DNA of 19,907 nt from Candidatus Aenigmarchaeota archaeon ex4484_52 (GCA_002254415.1 NJDR01000005.1:1-19907), one strand, 5' to 3'; shown: positions 1-8,424, counted from the stretch's first letter. Numbers and translations: made by a program. The notes: a model not told the origin generated them from the sequence alone.

Positions 1-209
1 CTTTAAGAAAATTGCATTGGATTAACCCAAATAATTAGAAATAGTGTAACAATAGATTGGACGCAAGAGAAAGTATTCAGGCAGAAATTCGTCTTAAAGT
101 TAAAAAAATTCTAAGAAAATATGGCTATCTGCCTGATAAAGAAAAGAGAGCTACTGAAATAGTTCTGAAACAAGCAGAATTAATTGCAAAAAACTGGGCA
201 AATCAATAA
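1..209 (+). pseudogene. hsdR: Type I restriction enzyme HsdR subunit, C-terminal remnant, frameshifted, 5' truncated by window edge
   Basis: The C-terminal helical region of a type I restriction endonuclease R subunit can be read, but only by joining three frames. The pieces are FKKIALD (from base 2), LTQIIRNSVTIDWTQ (about 22-66) and RESIQAEIRLKVKKILRKYG followed by YLPDKEKRATEIVLKQAEL to a TAA at 207-209. The pattern IDWTxRESxxAxxR...LRKYGY followed by a QAE helix is typical of the HsdR C-terminus. Both joins need one missing base: a T in the GATTA context near 25 and an A in the GCAAGAG context near 65. No hsdS or hsdM is recognised beside it. It is either a decayed gene or an intact gene with two sequencing deletions. 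The family call rests on recalled motifs, not a search. Confidence 0.7.
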
Positions 210-283
210 TCTATCAGAGTATAAGAGAAAATTAATTGAATCAAACCGATAATATTAAAAAATAATTTATTTTAATTTAAGTT

Positions 284-1357
284 ATGAAAACTGACAAAAT
301 AAAAATAGGAATTCTTGGTGCAACAGGAATGGTCGGACAGCGATTTATTTCCTTTTTGCAAAATCATCCTTATTTTGAAATAAAAATGCTTGCTGCATCA
401 AAACATTCTGCTGGATATAAATATAAAGATGTATGCAATTGGGCCCTTGAAACACCAATGCCTCTTGATGTAAAAGACCAAATAATCATTAATACAGAAA
501 TTGATGAAATTATTAAAAAAGATGTAAAAATTGTATTTTCTGCACTTCCCGGGAATTTGGCAGGAGACATTGAAAACAAGTGTGCTGAAGACGGAATTAT
601 TGTTTGCTCAAATGCATCAGCCCACAGGATGGACAAAGATGTGCCATTGGTTATTGGAGAAGTTAATCCAGAGCATTTGCAATTGATACAAACACAAAAG
701 AAAAATAAAAACAGGAAAGGCGCTATTATTACAAATCCAAATTGTTCTGTAATTCAGCTTGCATTGTCTTTAAAACCTCTTGACGATGCATATGGTGTTG
801 AAAAAATTATTGTAAGCACTATGCAGGCATTAAGCGGGGCAGGAAGAGGTGGTGTTGCCGCATTTGATATATTAGACAATGTAATTCCTTATATTGATGG
901 AGAAGAAGAAAAAATAGAGGAAGAATCAAAAAAAATCCTTGGTGTTTTTGACAAAGATAAAATTATAAATCATAAAATTCTTGTCTCTGCATCAGCAAAC
1001 AGGATTAATGTCTTGGACGGGCATACAGAATGCGTATTTTGTCAATTAAAAAAACAGCCAAAAAATATAGATGAAGTAAAAAATATATTCAAAAATTACA
1101 AATCCATGCCGCAAGAGTTAAATTTGCCGTCTGCACCAAAAAACCCAATTATTGTAATTGATGATGGTTTTAGGCCGCAGCCGAGATATGATAGAATGAA
1201 GGAAAATGGAATGGCAATTAGCATTGGAAGAATAAGGCAGGATAATTGTTTGGGCGGCATAAAATATGTTTGTGTTGGTCATAATGCAATAAGAGGAGCA
1301 GTTGGTGCAAGTGTGCTAAATGCTGAATTATTTGTTAAAAAATATTTTGATTTTTAA
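284..1357 (+). CDS. asd: Aspartate-semialdehyde dehydrogenase
   Basis: Catalyses NADPH-dependent reduction of aspartyl-4-phosphate to aspartate-4-semialdehyde, the branch point to lysine, threonine, methionine and isoleucine; cytosolic. The 357-residue protein starts with a Rossmann nucleotide motif GILGATGMVGQRF (residues 9-21). The active-site cysteine is Cys154 in NPNCSV, and the general-base histidine is probably His247 in LDGHTEC. The segment STMQALSGAGRGG (178-190) and the length match the archaeal/fungal form of the enzyme rather than the shorter bacterial one. The ATG at 284 places the Rossmann strand at the usual distance and has only AT-rich DNA upstream (250-283). No lysine or threonine gene adjoins it; the rest of the amino-acid genes in the window lie beyond 11.7 kb. 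It appears intact. Confidence 0.95.
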   Translation: MKTDKIKIGILGATGMVGQRFISFLQNHPYFEIKMLAASKHSAGYKYKDVCNWALETPMPLDVKDQIIINTEIDEIIKKDVKIVFSALPGNLAGDIENKCAEDGIIVCSNASAHRMDKDVPLVIGEVNPEHLQLIQTQKKNKNRKGAIITNPNCSVIQLALSLKPLDDAYGVEKIIVSTMQALSGAGRGGVAAFDILDNVIPYIDGEEEKIEEESKKILGVFDKDKIINHKILVSASANRINVLDGHTECVFCQLKKQPKNIDEVKNIFKNYKSMPQELNLPSAPKNPIIVIDDGFRPQPRYDRMKENGMAISIGRIRQDNCLGGIKYVCVGHNAIRGAVGASVLNAELFVKKYFDF

Positions 1358-1411
1358 AAACAACTACCTAATATATATTTTTGAAAAACTAAATTGCTTT
1401 TAAATTTATTG

Positions 1412-1419
1412 TATATAAA
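1412..1419 (+). promoter_or_regulatory. Possible TATA box for rad50
   Basis: TATATAAA lies in an AT-rich stretch about 70 bases before the rad50 ATG. If used, transcription would start near 1440 and leave a leader of about 50 bases containing the hairpin at 1465-1483. Inference from base pattern only. Confidence 0.3.
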
Positions 1420-1464
1420 CTATAAAAACATACATTCATTTATAACAATTTAACAATTGGGTTT

Positions 1465-1483
1465 ATCTGTGCGAAGCACGGAT
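1465..1483. repeat. Hairpin with GCGAAGC core, followed by T6, directly before rad50
   Basis: Arms ATCTGTGC (1465-1472) and GCACGGAT (1476-1483) pair over 8 bp, with one G-T/G-U pair, around a GAA triloop. A run of six T (1483-1488) follows and then the rad50 ATG at 1489. Hairpin plus oligo-T resembles an intrinsic terminator, perhaps for asd 108 bases upstream, or a structured 5' leader for rad50. The core is the reverse complement of the GCTTCGC core at 10811-10817 and 16961-16967. Confidence 0.6.
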
Positions 1484-1488
1484 TTTTT

Positions 1489-3978
1489 ATGCTATTGAAA
1501 AAACTTATTTTAAAAAATATCCGCAGTTTTGAAGACCAAACAATAAAATTTCCAAAAGGCATCGTATTGCTTGAAGGCGATATTGGAAGCGGAAAAACAA
1601 CAATTCTAAAAGCAATTGAATTTGCTATTTTTGGCACAAACCCGTTTTTGAAAGCAAATGGATTAATGAGAAAAGGAAAAAAAAATGCAGCGGTTTATTT
1701 GGAATTCAAATTAGACAACAAAGAAATTTCAATAAAGAGATGCTTGAAAAAATTCAATGATGGAAAAATCTTGCAGACAAAAATACAATTAATTATTGAC
1801 AATATTTCTTATTTGTGCAGTCCAACAGAGGCAAGATCAAAAATAATCAATTTGCTTAATTACCCAAAGGACTTAATGACAAAAAATCCTTGCTTGTTGT
1901 TTAGATATACGGTTTATACACCACAGGAAGAAACAAAATTGATTTTGAAGACAAGTAATGAAGAAAAAAACAATATTTTTGGCAAATTGTTTTCAACAGA
2001 TAAATATAAATTAATAAGGGAAAATTCCATTAAATTCAAAAAAGCATTGCGCGAAGATGCAGAATTTTTGCGCGGAATTTTTGCTGATTTAAAAGAAAAA
2101 GAAAAAACAGCAAATGACTATGAAAAAAACCTTAAAGAAATAAAAATTCAGAAAAGCGAAACAGAAAAGCAATTAAGTGTTTTGAAAAAAAAAATTGATT
2201 ATTTTAATAATGAAGAAAAAATCAAAATAGAAAAACAAAATAAATTTTTAGAGCTAAAAAAGCAAAAAGAAATTTTGGAAAACAAAAAACAAGAAAAAAT
2301 CATTTATTTAAATGATTTGATAAAAAAACATAGGCAAACAAGTCAGTCAATAGAAAAAATGAAATTGCAAATAAACAAGGACTTTGCTTTTTTAAAAAAT
2401 TATATTTTTGATGAAAATTATTGTAATGAATTGCAGGACAGAAAAAAAATAATCCAAAAAAAAATAGATGATTTTAATAATTCAAAAAACAGATTTAAGA
2501 TAAAAATTGCTTCTTTAAATCAACAAATATTAAACCAGAACTCAATTGATTCAAAACAAAAACAGGCAATAAAATTACTTGATGATTATCAAAATAAAAA
2601 GCATATTTTAGAAAAATTTATTTTGCAAAATTCATTGATTGACGGAATTTTAACTAATCAAGAAATACAATTAAAACAAACGCAAAATTGCATTTCTTCC
2701 TGCAATACAAAAATAAGTATTTTTAAAAAAGAAATGCTGCAAATTTCAGACCTGTCAATTTGCCCTTTATGCAGGCAGGAAATCAGCAAAAAATACAGAG
2801 ATGCAATTACAGGCAATAGTTTGAAATTAATAAATGAAATAAATGAAGAAAAGCAAAAACAAGAATTTCAGGCAAAAATTTTAGAAGAAAAAATAAAAAA
2901 AACAAAAGAAATATCTGTGGACTTAAGCACAAAAAAAGAAAAATTGATTTTTGCAAAAAAGGAAATTTCGCGTATTGAATGTGAATTGCAAACAATAAAA
3001 ATTGAGCAAAATAAAATAACAATCGCAAAGAGAGAAAAAGAAAACCTACAAAAGCAATTAGATGAATTAAATCAAAATTTTGACTGCGATATATTAAAAA
3101 AACAAATTCAGGAATTGGAGCAAAAAATCATTGATTTTGAAAAATTAAAAAAGGACTTTATTAGAAAAAATGATTTGGAAAAATATTTAAGCCAGACAAT
3201 CCAAATGCAAAAAGAAAATGAAAACAACAAAACAAAAACAGCCAAAGCAATAACAATATTAACAAAGCAAATATCTGAATTAAACATGAAAATAAAAAAT
3301 TCAGAAAATGTTGAAGAAGAAATAAACAAAATAAAAGAAGAAAAATCATTGATTGAAGAAAAAACAGAAGACAAAAAAATCAAACATGCTCAATTAATTG
3401 CACAAATGCAGGCAATTGAAACCCAGAAAAAAACAATAATTGAGCAAATAAATAAAATGACAAATGCAAAAAAAAATTTTAAAAAAATAAAGCAAATAGA
3501 AAACTGGATTGAAAATTTATTTATTCCATTAATGAAAAATATTGAAAATAATGTGCTTGCAAAAATTCATAGTGAATTTGAAGATCTTTTTTGCAAATGG
3601 TTTTTTTTGCTTGTTGAAGATAATTTTTTTAGTGCTTATATTGATGAAGATTTTTGCCCGGTAATTGAGCAAAATGGATTCAGCATTGACTTTTCAAATC
3701 TCTCTGGAGGAGAACAAACAGCAGTCGCACTTTGTTATCGCCTCGCATTAAATCAAGTCATAAATTCAATTACAAAGCACATACAGACAAAAGATATTAT
3801 TATTCTGGATGAGCCAACTGATGGGTTTTCTGTTGAGCAATTAGACAAATTAAATGAAGTAATGAGAAATTTAAGCTTGAGCCAAATAATAATTGTATCT
3901 CATGAGCAGAAAATGAGAAATTTTGCTGACAATATTATTGCATTAAAAAAAACAGACAATGTGTCAATTGTTGTTTAA
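1489..3978 (+). CDS. rad50: DNA double-strand break repair ATPase Rad50
   Basis: SMC-like ATPase that partners Mre11 nuclease to tether and process DNA ends. The 829-residue protein has Walker A GDIGSGKTT (30-38) and a Q-loop region near 144-147 (YTPQEE). A very Lys/Glu/Gln-rich coiled coil covers about 180-670, interrupted by the zinc hook CPLC (425-428) almost exactly mid-protein. The C-terminal half-site has the ABC signature LSGGEQ (738-743), Walker B IIILDEPTD (770-778) and the H-loop SHE (804-806). Length is close to that of archaeal Rad50. The ATG at 1489 leaves a normal short N-terminal strand (LLKKLILKNIRSFED). Mre11, HerA and NurA, its usual archaeal neighbours, are absent from the window. 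Despite many long A runs, the frame is intact over 2.5 kb. Confidence 0.95.
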   Translation: MLLKKLILKNIRSFEDQTIKFPKGIVLLEGDIGSGKTTILKAIEFAIFGTNPFLKANGLMRKGKKNAAVYLEFKLDNKEISIKRCLKKFNDGKILQTKIQLIIDNISYLCSPTEARSKIINLLNYPKDLMTKNPCLLFRYTVYTPQEETKLILKTSNEEKNNIFGKLFSTDKYKLIRENSIKFKKALREDAEFLRGIFADLKEKEKTANDYEKNLKEIKIQKSETEKQLSVLKKKIDYFNNEEKIKIEKQNKFLELKKQKEILENKKQEKIIYLNDLIKKHRQTSQSIEKMKLQINKDFAFLKNYIFDENYCNELQDRKKIIQKKIDDFNNSKNRFKIKIASLNQQILNQNSIDSKQKQAIKLLDDYQNKKHILEKFILQNSLIDGILTNQEIQLKQTQNCISSCNTKISIFKKEMLQISDLSICPLCRQEISKKYRDAITGNSLKLINEINEEKQKQEFQAKILEEKIKKTKEISVDLSTKKEKLIFAKKEISRIECELQTIKIEQNKITIAKREKENLQKQLDELNQNFDCDILKKQIQELEQKIIDFEKLKKDFIRKNDLEKYLSQTIQMQKENENNKTKTAKAITILTKQISELNMKIKNSENVEEEINKIKEEKSLIEEKTEDKKIKHAQLIAQMQAIETQKKTIIEQINKMTNAKKNFKKIKQIENWIENLFIPLMKNIENNVLAKIHSEFEDLFCKWFFLLVEDNFFSAYIDEDFCPVIEQNGFSIDFSNLSGGEQTAVALCYRLALNQVINSITKHIQTKDIIILDEPTDGFSVEQLDKLNEVMRNLSLSQIIIVSHEQKMRNFADNIIALKKTDNVSIVV

Positions 3979-4149
3979 ATAATTCCTAATTTTTTCTATT
4001 TTTCCAATATGCTCTTTTATTTTATTTACAATATCTTGTTTTTGCTGTTTTGAAATAGATGTCTTTTGATTTAGACAACTTTGATACTTGATTGATTTAA
4101 AAAAAGGAATTAGAGATGCAAAAGGAAGCGAAATTTGAAAAAAAGGCAG
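3964..4149 (-). other. Possible coding remnant with HsdS-like tail
   Basis: The minus strand is open from 4149 down to a TGA at 3964-3966 and overlaps the end of rad50 by 15 bases. It has no ATG, so it could only be the 3' end of a broken gene. The last part reads ISKQQKQDIVNKIKEHIGKI then EKIRNYLNNN. This resembles the Q-x-x-IVxKIxxxxxKIxxI helix at the end of type I specificity subunits (HsdS), and hsdR debris lies at 1-209. The upstream part (FQISLPFASLIPFF) fits less well. It could equally be chance in AT-rich DNA. Confidence 0.25.
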
Positions 4150-4407
4150 TTACAAAAAAAATTACGGAAAAGAGATGTAATTTTTCTAAAATTAAGATTT
4201 AAAGTATAAAATAATAGCAAAAACTCAAAATTTGAATTTTTGGAAATGTTAAACTTGAGATTTATTTTATCAATTATAAGTCCCAGGTTTATTTTGTTTT
4301 TTGTCTTGGAAAAACGATATTCATTTTTTGATTTTGATTTTTTAAAATGTTTGGTCAATAATTCAAATTGTGTGGGTCCAATAGATTTGTCTCCTATGTA
4401 AAAGATA
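4150..4407. other. Gene-free AT-rich spacer
   Basis: No gene is supported here. Two short readings were seen: a plus-strand 28-codon ORF from the ATG at 4116 beginning MQKEAKFEKKAVTKK, and a Phe/Asn/Lys-rich minus ORF at 4110-4358 with no recognisable motif. The right part, from about 4360, probably includes the outer end of the adjacent insertion-sequence remnant, but no terminal inverted repeat could be paired because the other end appears lost. Confidence 0.5.
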
Positions 4408-4700
4408 TTAATATTTAAAAGAGTTTCGCAAAATTAAATAAATTTCTGATGGTGTTTTGCCAAAAAGAATTTTATGTGGTCTTTCATTGTTGTATCTGTA
4501 TCTAAAATATTCATAGTCATCAAAGCAGTAGGGTAATTCGCGATTCATCGTATCGTGTATTTTCTCAACTTTTCCAGTTGTTGTTGGTTTATGTATTCCA
4601 CTTCTAATATGATGTATGCCCTTATTTCTGCACCTTTGTCAAATTCATTTTTTCCTTTTCCATTAACAAAAACTATAAAGTTTTTAAAAAAATTATTCAT
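4408..4700 (-). pseudogene. IS transposase remnant, C-terminal integrase-core (rve) domain, frameshifted
   Basis: On the minus strand the reading KNEFDKGAEI continues, after one lost base near 4620, into GIHHIRSGIHKPTTTGKVEK, IHDTMNRELPYCF, DDYEYFRYRYNNERPHKILF and GKTPSEIY, ending with TAA at 4408-4410. The pattern (EF; GIxHxRSxxHxPxTxGKxE; YNxxRPHxxLxxxTPxEIY) is the C-terminal part of DDE integrase-core transposases, close to the IS481-like group. The catalytic Glu of GKVEK is visible. The normal DNG motif before EF is degraded to NGKGKNEF, and the N-terminal two thirds are missing. The frame break restores with one extra A (AATAAGGG to AATAAAGGG). No terminal repeats or target duplication could be assigned. 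Confidence 0.75.
4674..4690 (+). promoter_or_regulatory. Possible TATA box for the MscS-C39 gene
   Basis: TATAAAG followed by TTTTTAAAAA lies 19-35 bases before the ATG at 4709, about right for a leaderless or near-leaderless archaeal transcript. It falls at the broken edge of the transposase remnant. Confidence 0.35.
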
Positions 4701-4708
4701 TGATTAAT

Positions 4709-6241
4709 ATGATAAAAGAAACTATTTACATTAAAATTATAATTTGCTTGCTGATTCTTTCTTTTGGATTTATATTATCAAAAATTGGAGAGAAATTAAT
4801 TATATTTCTTTGGAGAAAAAAATACAAAATAAGCATTGAAAAAGTAGAAATTGCAACAATATATGTTTATGTTGTAAATTGTATTGCAATTATTATTGCC
4901 CTGAGTTTTTTAAAAATCAATATTGAAGAAAATTTATTAATAAAAATATATGAATATCTTCCTTTTATTTTATCTATTGTTTTAATCGGAATTCTTATTA
5001 TTATTTTGATTCATTTGATATTTTTCTTTATAAATAAATTTTTGACAACAAGTGGTTTAATTGCATTTGTAAAAGAATATGAAAAAGAGCAGGTATTGTT
5101 AAATATATTGATAATTCTAAAATATACATTGTATTTTATTTTTTCTTTAATTGGACTTCAGGCACTGGGTGTAAATATAGATTCTGCTGTTTTATTTTTA
5201 AAAAATATTGCCTATCCTTTTCTTATTTTGGGTCTGGTTTTTTTATTTTATGGCTTAAAACCATTTGTTGAAAATTATTTTTTGGGGTTTTTTTTTAAGC
5301 AGGAAAAATTATTCACAATCGGCGAGCAAATTAAAATGCCGGGACAAAAGCAAAAAATTACAATAGAGTCAATGAAAAAAATAGGTGTAATTGCATCAAC
5401 AAAAAATCATTCTAATGTATTTATTCCTTATAAAAAATTATTTGAAAAACAGATTTTTTTTAAGAAAATAACATATGACTTAGATACTTTAAATAAAATA
5501 AAGCAACATTTTATTGCCCAGGAGCCAAGCTATTGTGGACCTGCGTCTGTATCTATGATTTTGAAAATATTTGGCTATGATATAAGTCAAGAGAAAATAG
5601 GAAAACTTGCAAGAACAGTAGTACCGCCTCAAAAAAATTTAAATGATGAAAAAATAGGTGCGGGAGGAACAAAACCACAGGATTTGATTGATGTTGTTGA
5701 GCAATTAACAAAAAATAAAGTAAAAGGTGTTTGGATCAATATTAACAGGATTACTAATTTAAAATTAGAGTTAAAGACATGGCTGAATAACAAGGCATTG
5801 ATAATAGTTGATTACAAGAAAAGTTTTTTGTTTCCAGAAGCAAAAAAAGCCCATTATTCTGTTTGCTTTGCAGTCAAGGGAGATGAATTATTAATATTAG
5901 ATCCAGGGGTAAAAAAAGGAGGAGTTTATTTTGCAGATGTGAGAAAAATATATCTTGGAATGAATACATATTCAGAGCTTTTAAAAGAAAAGAGGGGCTA
6001 TATTGTTTTGGCACCAAAAGGAACAACTGCCTATAAAAGAATACAAGAAGGGCTTATTTTTTCAGACCCGAATTTGTATAATGATTTGTCCAATTCAATG
6101 GCAAATGAATTAGATAAATTAATAAAAAAAGCAAGTGATATAGATTTTGTTCTTCCAAAAAGCATAAAAAAAATAATAGATGAATATAAAAAAAAGGATA
6201 AAATAACGCATTTGTGGAGACCTAATAATGAAAGAATATAA
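4709..6241 (+). CDS. Membrane protein: MscS-like channel domain fused to C39-like cysteine peptidase
   Basis: A 510-residue protein from the ATG at 4709; a TTG three codons earlier is less likely. About five hydrophobic segments fill residues 5-190. They are followed by a small beta-rich stretch with the layout of the MscS beta domain: LFTIGEQIKMPGQ, then a variable strand, then NHSNVFIPYKKLF (about 200-245), like FxxGDxI...T...xxxIPNxxL. After a linker comes a C39-like papain-fold domain with the nucleophile motif SYCGPASVSMILKIFGYDIS (Cys276), the catalytic His382 in AHYSV and the acidic partner Asp398 in LILDPG. A basic helical tail ends the protein. C39 domains commonly process leader peptides after double glycine, but no ABC exporter or substrate is seen here. 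RNase J follows after 23 bases. The domain assignments are by motif; the substrate is unknown. Confidence 0.7.
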   Translation: MIKETIYIKIIICLLILSFGFILSKIGEKLIIFLWRKKYKISIEKVEIATIYVYVVNCIAIIIALSFLKINIEENLLIKIYEYLPFILSIVLIGILIIILIHLIFFFINKFLTTSGLIAFVKEYEKEQVLLNILIILKYTLYFIFSLIGLQALGVNIDSAVLFLKNIAYPFLILGLVFLFYGLKPFVENYFLGFFFKQEKLFTIGEQIKMPGQKQKITIESMKKIGVIASTKNHSNVFIPYKKLFEKQIFFKKITYDLDTLNKIKQHFIAQEPSYCGPASVSMILKIFGYDISQEKIGKLARTVVPPQKNLNDEKIGAGGTKPQDLIDVVEQLTKNKVKGVWININRITNLKLELKTWLNNKALIIVDYKKSFLFPEAKKAHYSVCFAVKGDELLILDPGVKKGGVYFADVRKIYLGMNTYSELLKEKRGYIVLAPKGTTAYKRIQEGLIFSDPNLYNDLSNSMANELDKLIKKASDIDFVLPKSIKKIIDEYKKKDKITHLWRPNNERI

Positions 6242-6264
6242 AGATATTCATAAATAATAAGTAT

Positions 6265-7575
6265 ATGAAAATTTATTCCATTGGTGGATATAGTGAAGTT
6301 GGAAAAAATATGACCGCAGTTGAGATTGCAAACGAGGTTGTAATTTTTGATATGGGCTATTTTATGGAAAAGCTTATTCCATTGCAGGAAAATTCAAATA
6401 TAATTCCTGATGACATTTTAATCAAAGAAGGTGTAGTTCCAGATGATTCAATTCTTCATAAAAAAAAGGTTGTGGCAATTGTGGCATCTCATGCTCATTT
6501 AGATCATATTGGAGCAATCCCAGTATTGGCAGAGAGATATAAATGCCCTATAATTGCAACACCATATACAATTGAAATAATCAAGCATTTGATAGCAGAC
6601 AGAAAAAAAAAAATATTGCTTGGATATTTGACTAAATTAAATACAGGTAATATTTTGAAATTAACGCAAAATTTAAAACTTGAATTAGTGCATATCACTC
6701 ATAGCATTCCACAGGCAACACTTATTGCTCTGCATACAAAAAAAGGAATTGTTACTTATTTAAATGACTACAAATTAGACAACACGCCAACAATGGGCAA
6801 AAAGCCGGACTATAAAAAAATGATGAAACTTGCAAAAAAAAGCATTGTTGCTCACATTGAAGAATGCGTAAGAATTGAAGAATGCGAAAGAACTGCATCA
6901 GAATATATTGCTCAAATTATGCTTCAAGATGCTTTAAATCGTGCATATCAAGAAGATACAGCTGTATTTATTACAACATTTGCATCTCATATTGCAAGAA
7001 TTAGAAATATAATTGAGGCAAATCAAGGCAAACGCAAAATTGTCTGCATAGGCAGGTCTCTTGCAACATACTTAAAGGCAGCCAAAAACTTAAATCTTAT
7101 TAATTTGAACAATATTTATTTGTCCAAAAGCGGGAAAGAAAGCAATTCAATTTTGCAAAAAGTTTCTGACAAACCAAGCAATTACTTGATTATTGCAACA
7201 GGCAATCAGGGCGAGCCAAATTCAATTCTAAGTGCTATTGCAAAACAAGAATTAGAATATAAATTCAACAAAGGCGACCAGGTAATTTTTTCTTCTTTTA
7301 CTATTCCAAGCCCGATAAATCAGGCAAATAAGCATAACTTGGAAAAATCATTGAAATCTCAAGGCGTAAGAGTAATAAATAATGTCCATGTGTCAGGTCA
7401 TGCAAAGCGAGAAGACCACAGAGATATGATAAGATTGCTAAAGCCAAAGCATATAATTCCAAGCCATGGCAATATGGAAAAACTTGCGAGTTTTGCATCT
7501 CTTGCAAGTGAAGAGGGTTATATTTTGGGAAAAACAGTTCATATTATGAGCAATGGTGGGATTATTGAAATTTAA
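6265..7575 (+). CDS. rnj: Ribonuclease J (archaeal type, beta-CASP metallo-beta-lactamase)
   Basis: 5'-3' exoribonuclease (sometimes also endonuclease) for RNA maturation and decay. The 436 residues carry the metallo-beta-lactamase motifs in order: HAHLDH (76-81), His146 in ITHSIPQ, Asp168 in NDYKLDNTP (the usual form is GDFKxDxTP, so the Gly is replaced by Asn), then the beta-CASP insert with TTFASHIAR (237-245), His379 in HVSGHA and His401 in IPSHGN. The length matches archaeal RNase J and there is no KH domain, unlike archaeal CPSF1-type proteins. It follows the MscS-C39 gene by 23 bases and nnrD starts 6 bases after its stop, so these are probably one transcript that also contains tRNA-Trp. 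The frame is intact. Confidence 0.9.
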   Translation: MKIYSIGGYSEVGKNMTAVEIANEVVIFDMGYFMEKLIPLQENSNIIPDDILIKEGVVPDDSILHKKKVVAIVASHAHLDHIGAIPVLAERYKCPIIATPYTIEIIKHLIADRKKKILLGYLTKLNTGNILKLTQNLKLELVHITHSIPQATLIALHTKKGIVTYLNDYKLDNTPTMGKKPDYKKMMKLAKKSIVAHIEECVRIEECERTASEYIAQIMLQDALNRAYQEDTAVFITTFASHIARIRNIIEANQGKRKIVCIGRSLATYLKAAKNLNLINLNNIYLSKSGKESNSILQKVSDKPSNYLIIATGNQGEPNSILSAIAKQELEYKFNKGDQVIFSSFTIPSPINQANKHNLEKSLKSQGVRVINNVHVSGHAKREDHRDMIRLLKPKHIIPSHGNMEKLASFASLASEEGYILGKTVHIMSNGGIIEI

Positions 7576-7581
7576 TTCTTG

Positions 7582-8415
7582 ATGAAAAATAAAATAATAT
7601 CCTTGATTAAAAATAGGAAAAAAACAAGTCATAAAGGTGAAAACGGAAAATTATTGATTGTTGGCGGAAGCCCGAATTATGTTGGTGCTCCTGTATTATC
7701 AGCATTAGCAGCCATTAGATGCGGCATTGATTTAGCTGTTATTGCAACAGAAACACAAACTGGATTTGCAATAAATTCATACAGCCCTAATTTGATAGTA
7801 TGGAAATTCAAAAAATACAATAAAGAAGCAATAAATCAAATACTTAACTGGGCTTCATCATTTGATGTTGTTTTAATTGGAAATGGTTTAGGAAAAGAAA
7901 ACATAGATTTTGCAGTTAAATTAATTGAGACAATAAAAGAAAAATATAAAAATAAAAAACTTGTAATTGATGCAGAAGCAATAAAAGCATTAAAAAAAGC
8001 GCATTTGAAATCAACGAAAAATATTATTGCAACACCGCATAAAAAAGAATTTGAATATTTAATAGATAAATATATTAAAGATATTGATAAAAAAAACTAT
8101 AAGAAAAAATTAATTGATTTTTGCAAAGAATTTAAAGGAGTGGTTGTATTAAAAGGAAAAGAGGACTTAATTTGCAAAAGCAAAGAAATAAAAATCAATA
8201 AAACAGGCAATTGTGCAATGAGTGTCGGAGGAACAGGAGATGTACTTGCAGGAATAATCAGTGCATTATTTTGCATTTCCAATGATGATTTTAATAGTGC
8301 AAAAACAGGTGCGTATATTTGCGGAAAAATCGGAGATCTTGCATTTAGCGATAAGTCATTTGGTTTAATTGCAACAGACATTATTGAAAAAATCCCAGAA
8401 GCTATGTTTGGGTAG
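7582..8415 (+). CDS. nnrD: ADP/ATP-dependent NAD(P)H-hydrate dehydratase
   Basis: Repairs NADHX and NADPHX, hydrated damage forms of NAD(P)H, back to the active cofactor. The 277-residue ribokinase-fold protein shows HKGENGKLLIVGGSPNYVGA (about 18-36) with the following helix of small residues (PVLSALAAIRCGIDLAV), the IGNGLG loop (99-104), IDAEAIKAL (129-137), TPHKKEF (151-157) and the nucleotide/active-site motif GGTGDVLAG (216-224) with catalytic Asp220. The ATG at 7582 is preferred to the TTG at 7579. The N-terminal epimerase domain (NnrE) that is fused in many organisms is absent, so this is a stand-alone dehydratase; the epimerase would have to be elsewhere. Confidence 0.9.
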   Translation: MKNKIISLIKNRKKTSHKGENGKLLIVGGSPNYVGAPVLSALAAIRCGIDLAVIATETQTGFAINSYSPNLIVWKFKKYNKEAINQILNWASSFDVVLIGNGLGKENIDFAVKLIETIKEKYKNKKLVIDAEAIKALKKAHLKSTKNIIATPHKKEFEYLIDKYIKDIDKKNYKKKLIDFCKEFKGVVVLKGKEDLICKSKEIKINKTGNCAMSVGGTGDVLAGIISALFCISNDDFNSAKTGAYICGKIGDLAFSDKSFGLIATDIIEKIPEAMFG

Positions 8416-8424
8416 ATGAAACAA

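Noticed and set aside
1489..3978. Tandem or low-complexity repeats in the A-rich middle of rad50
   Set aside because: The A-richness reflects Lys/Glu/Asn codons of the coiled coil; no exact repeat unit was seen.
4110..4358. Minus-strand ORF of 82 codons
   Set aside because: Composition is only Phe/Asn/Lys/Leu from AT-rich DNA, with no motif and no sensible neighbour.
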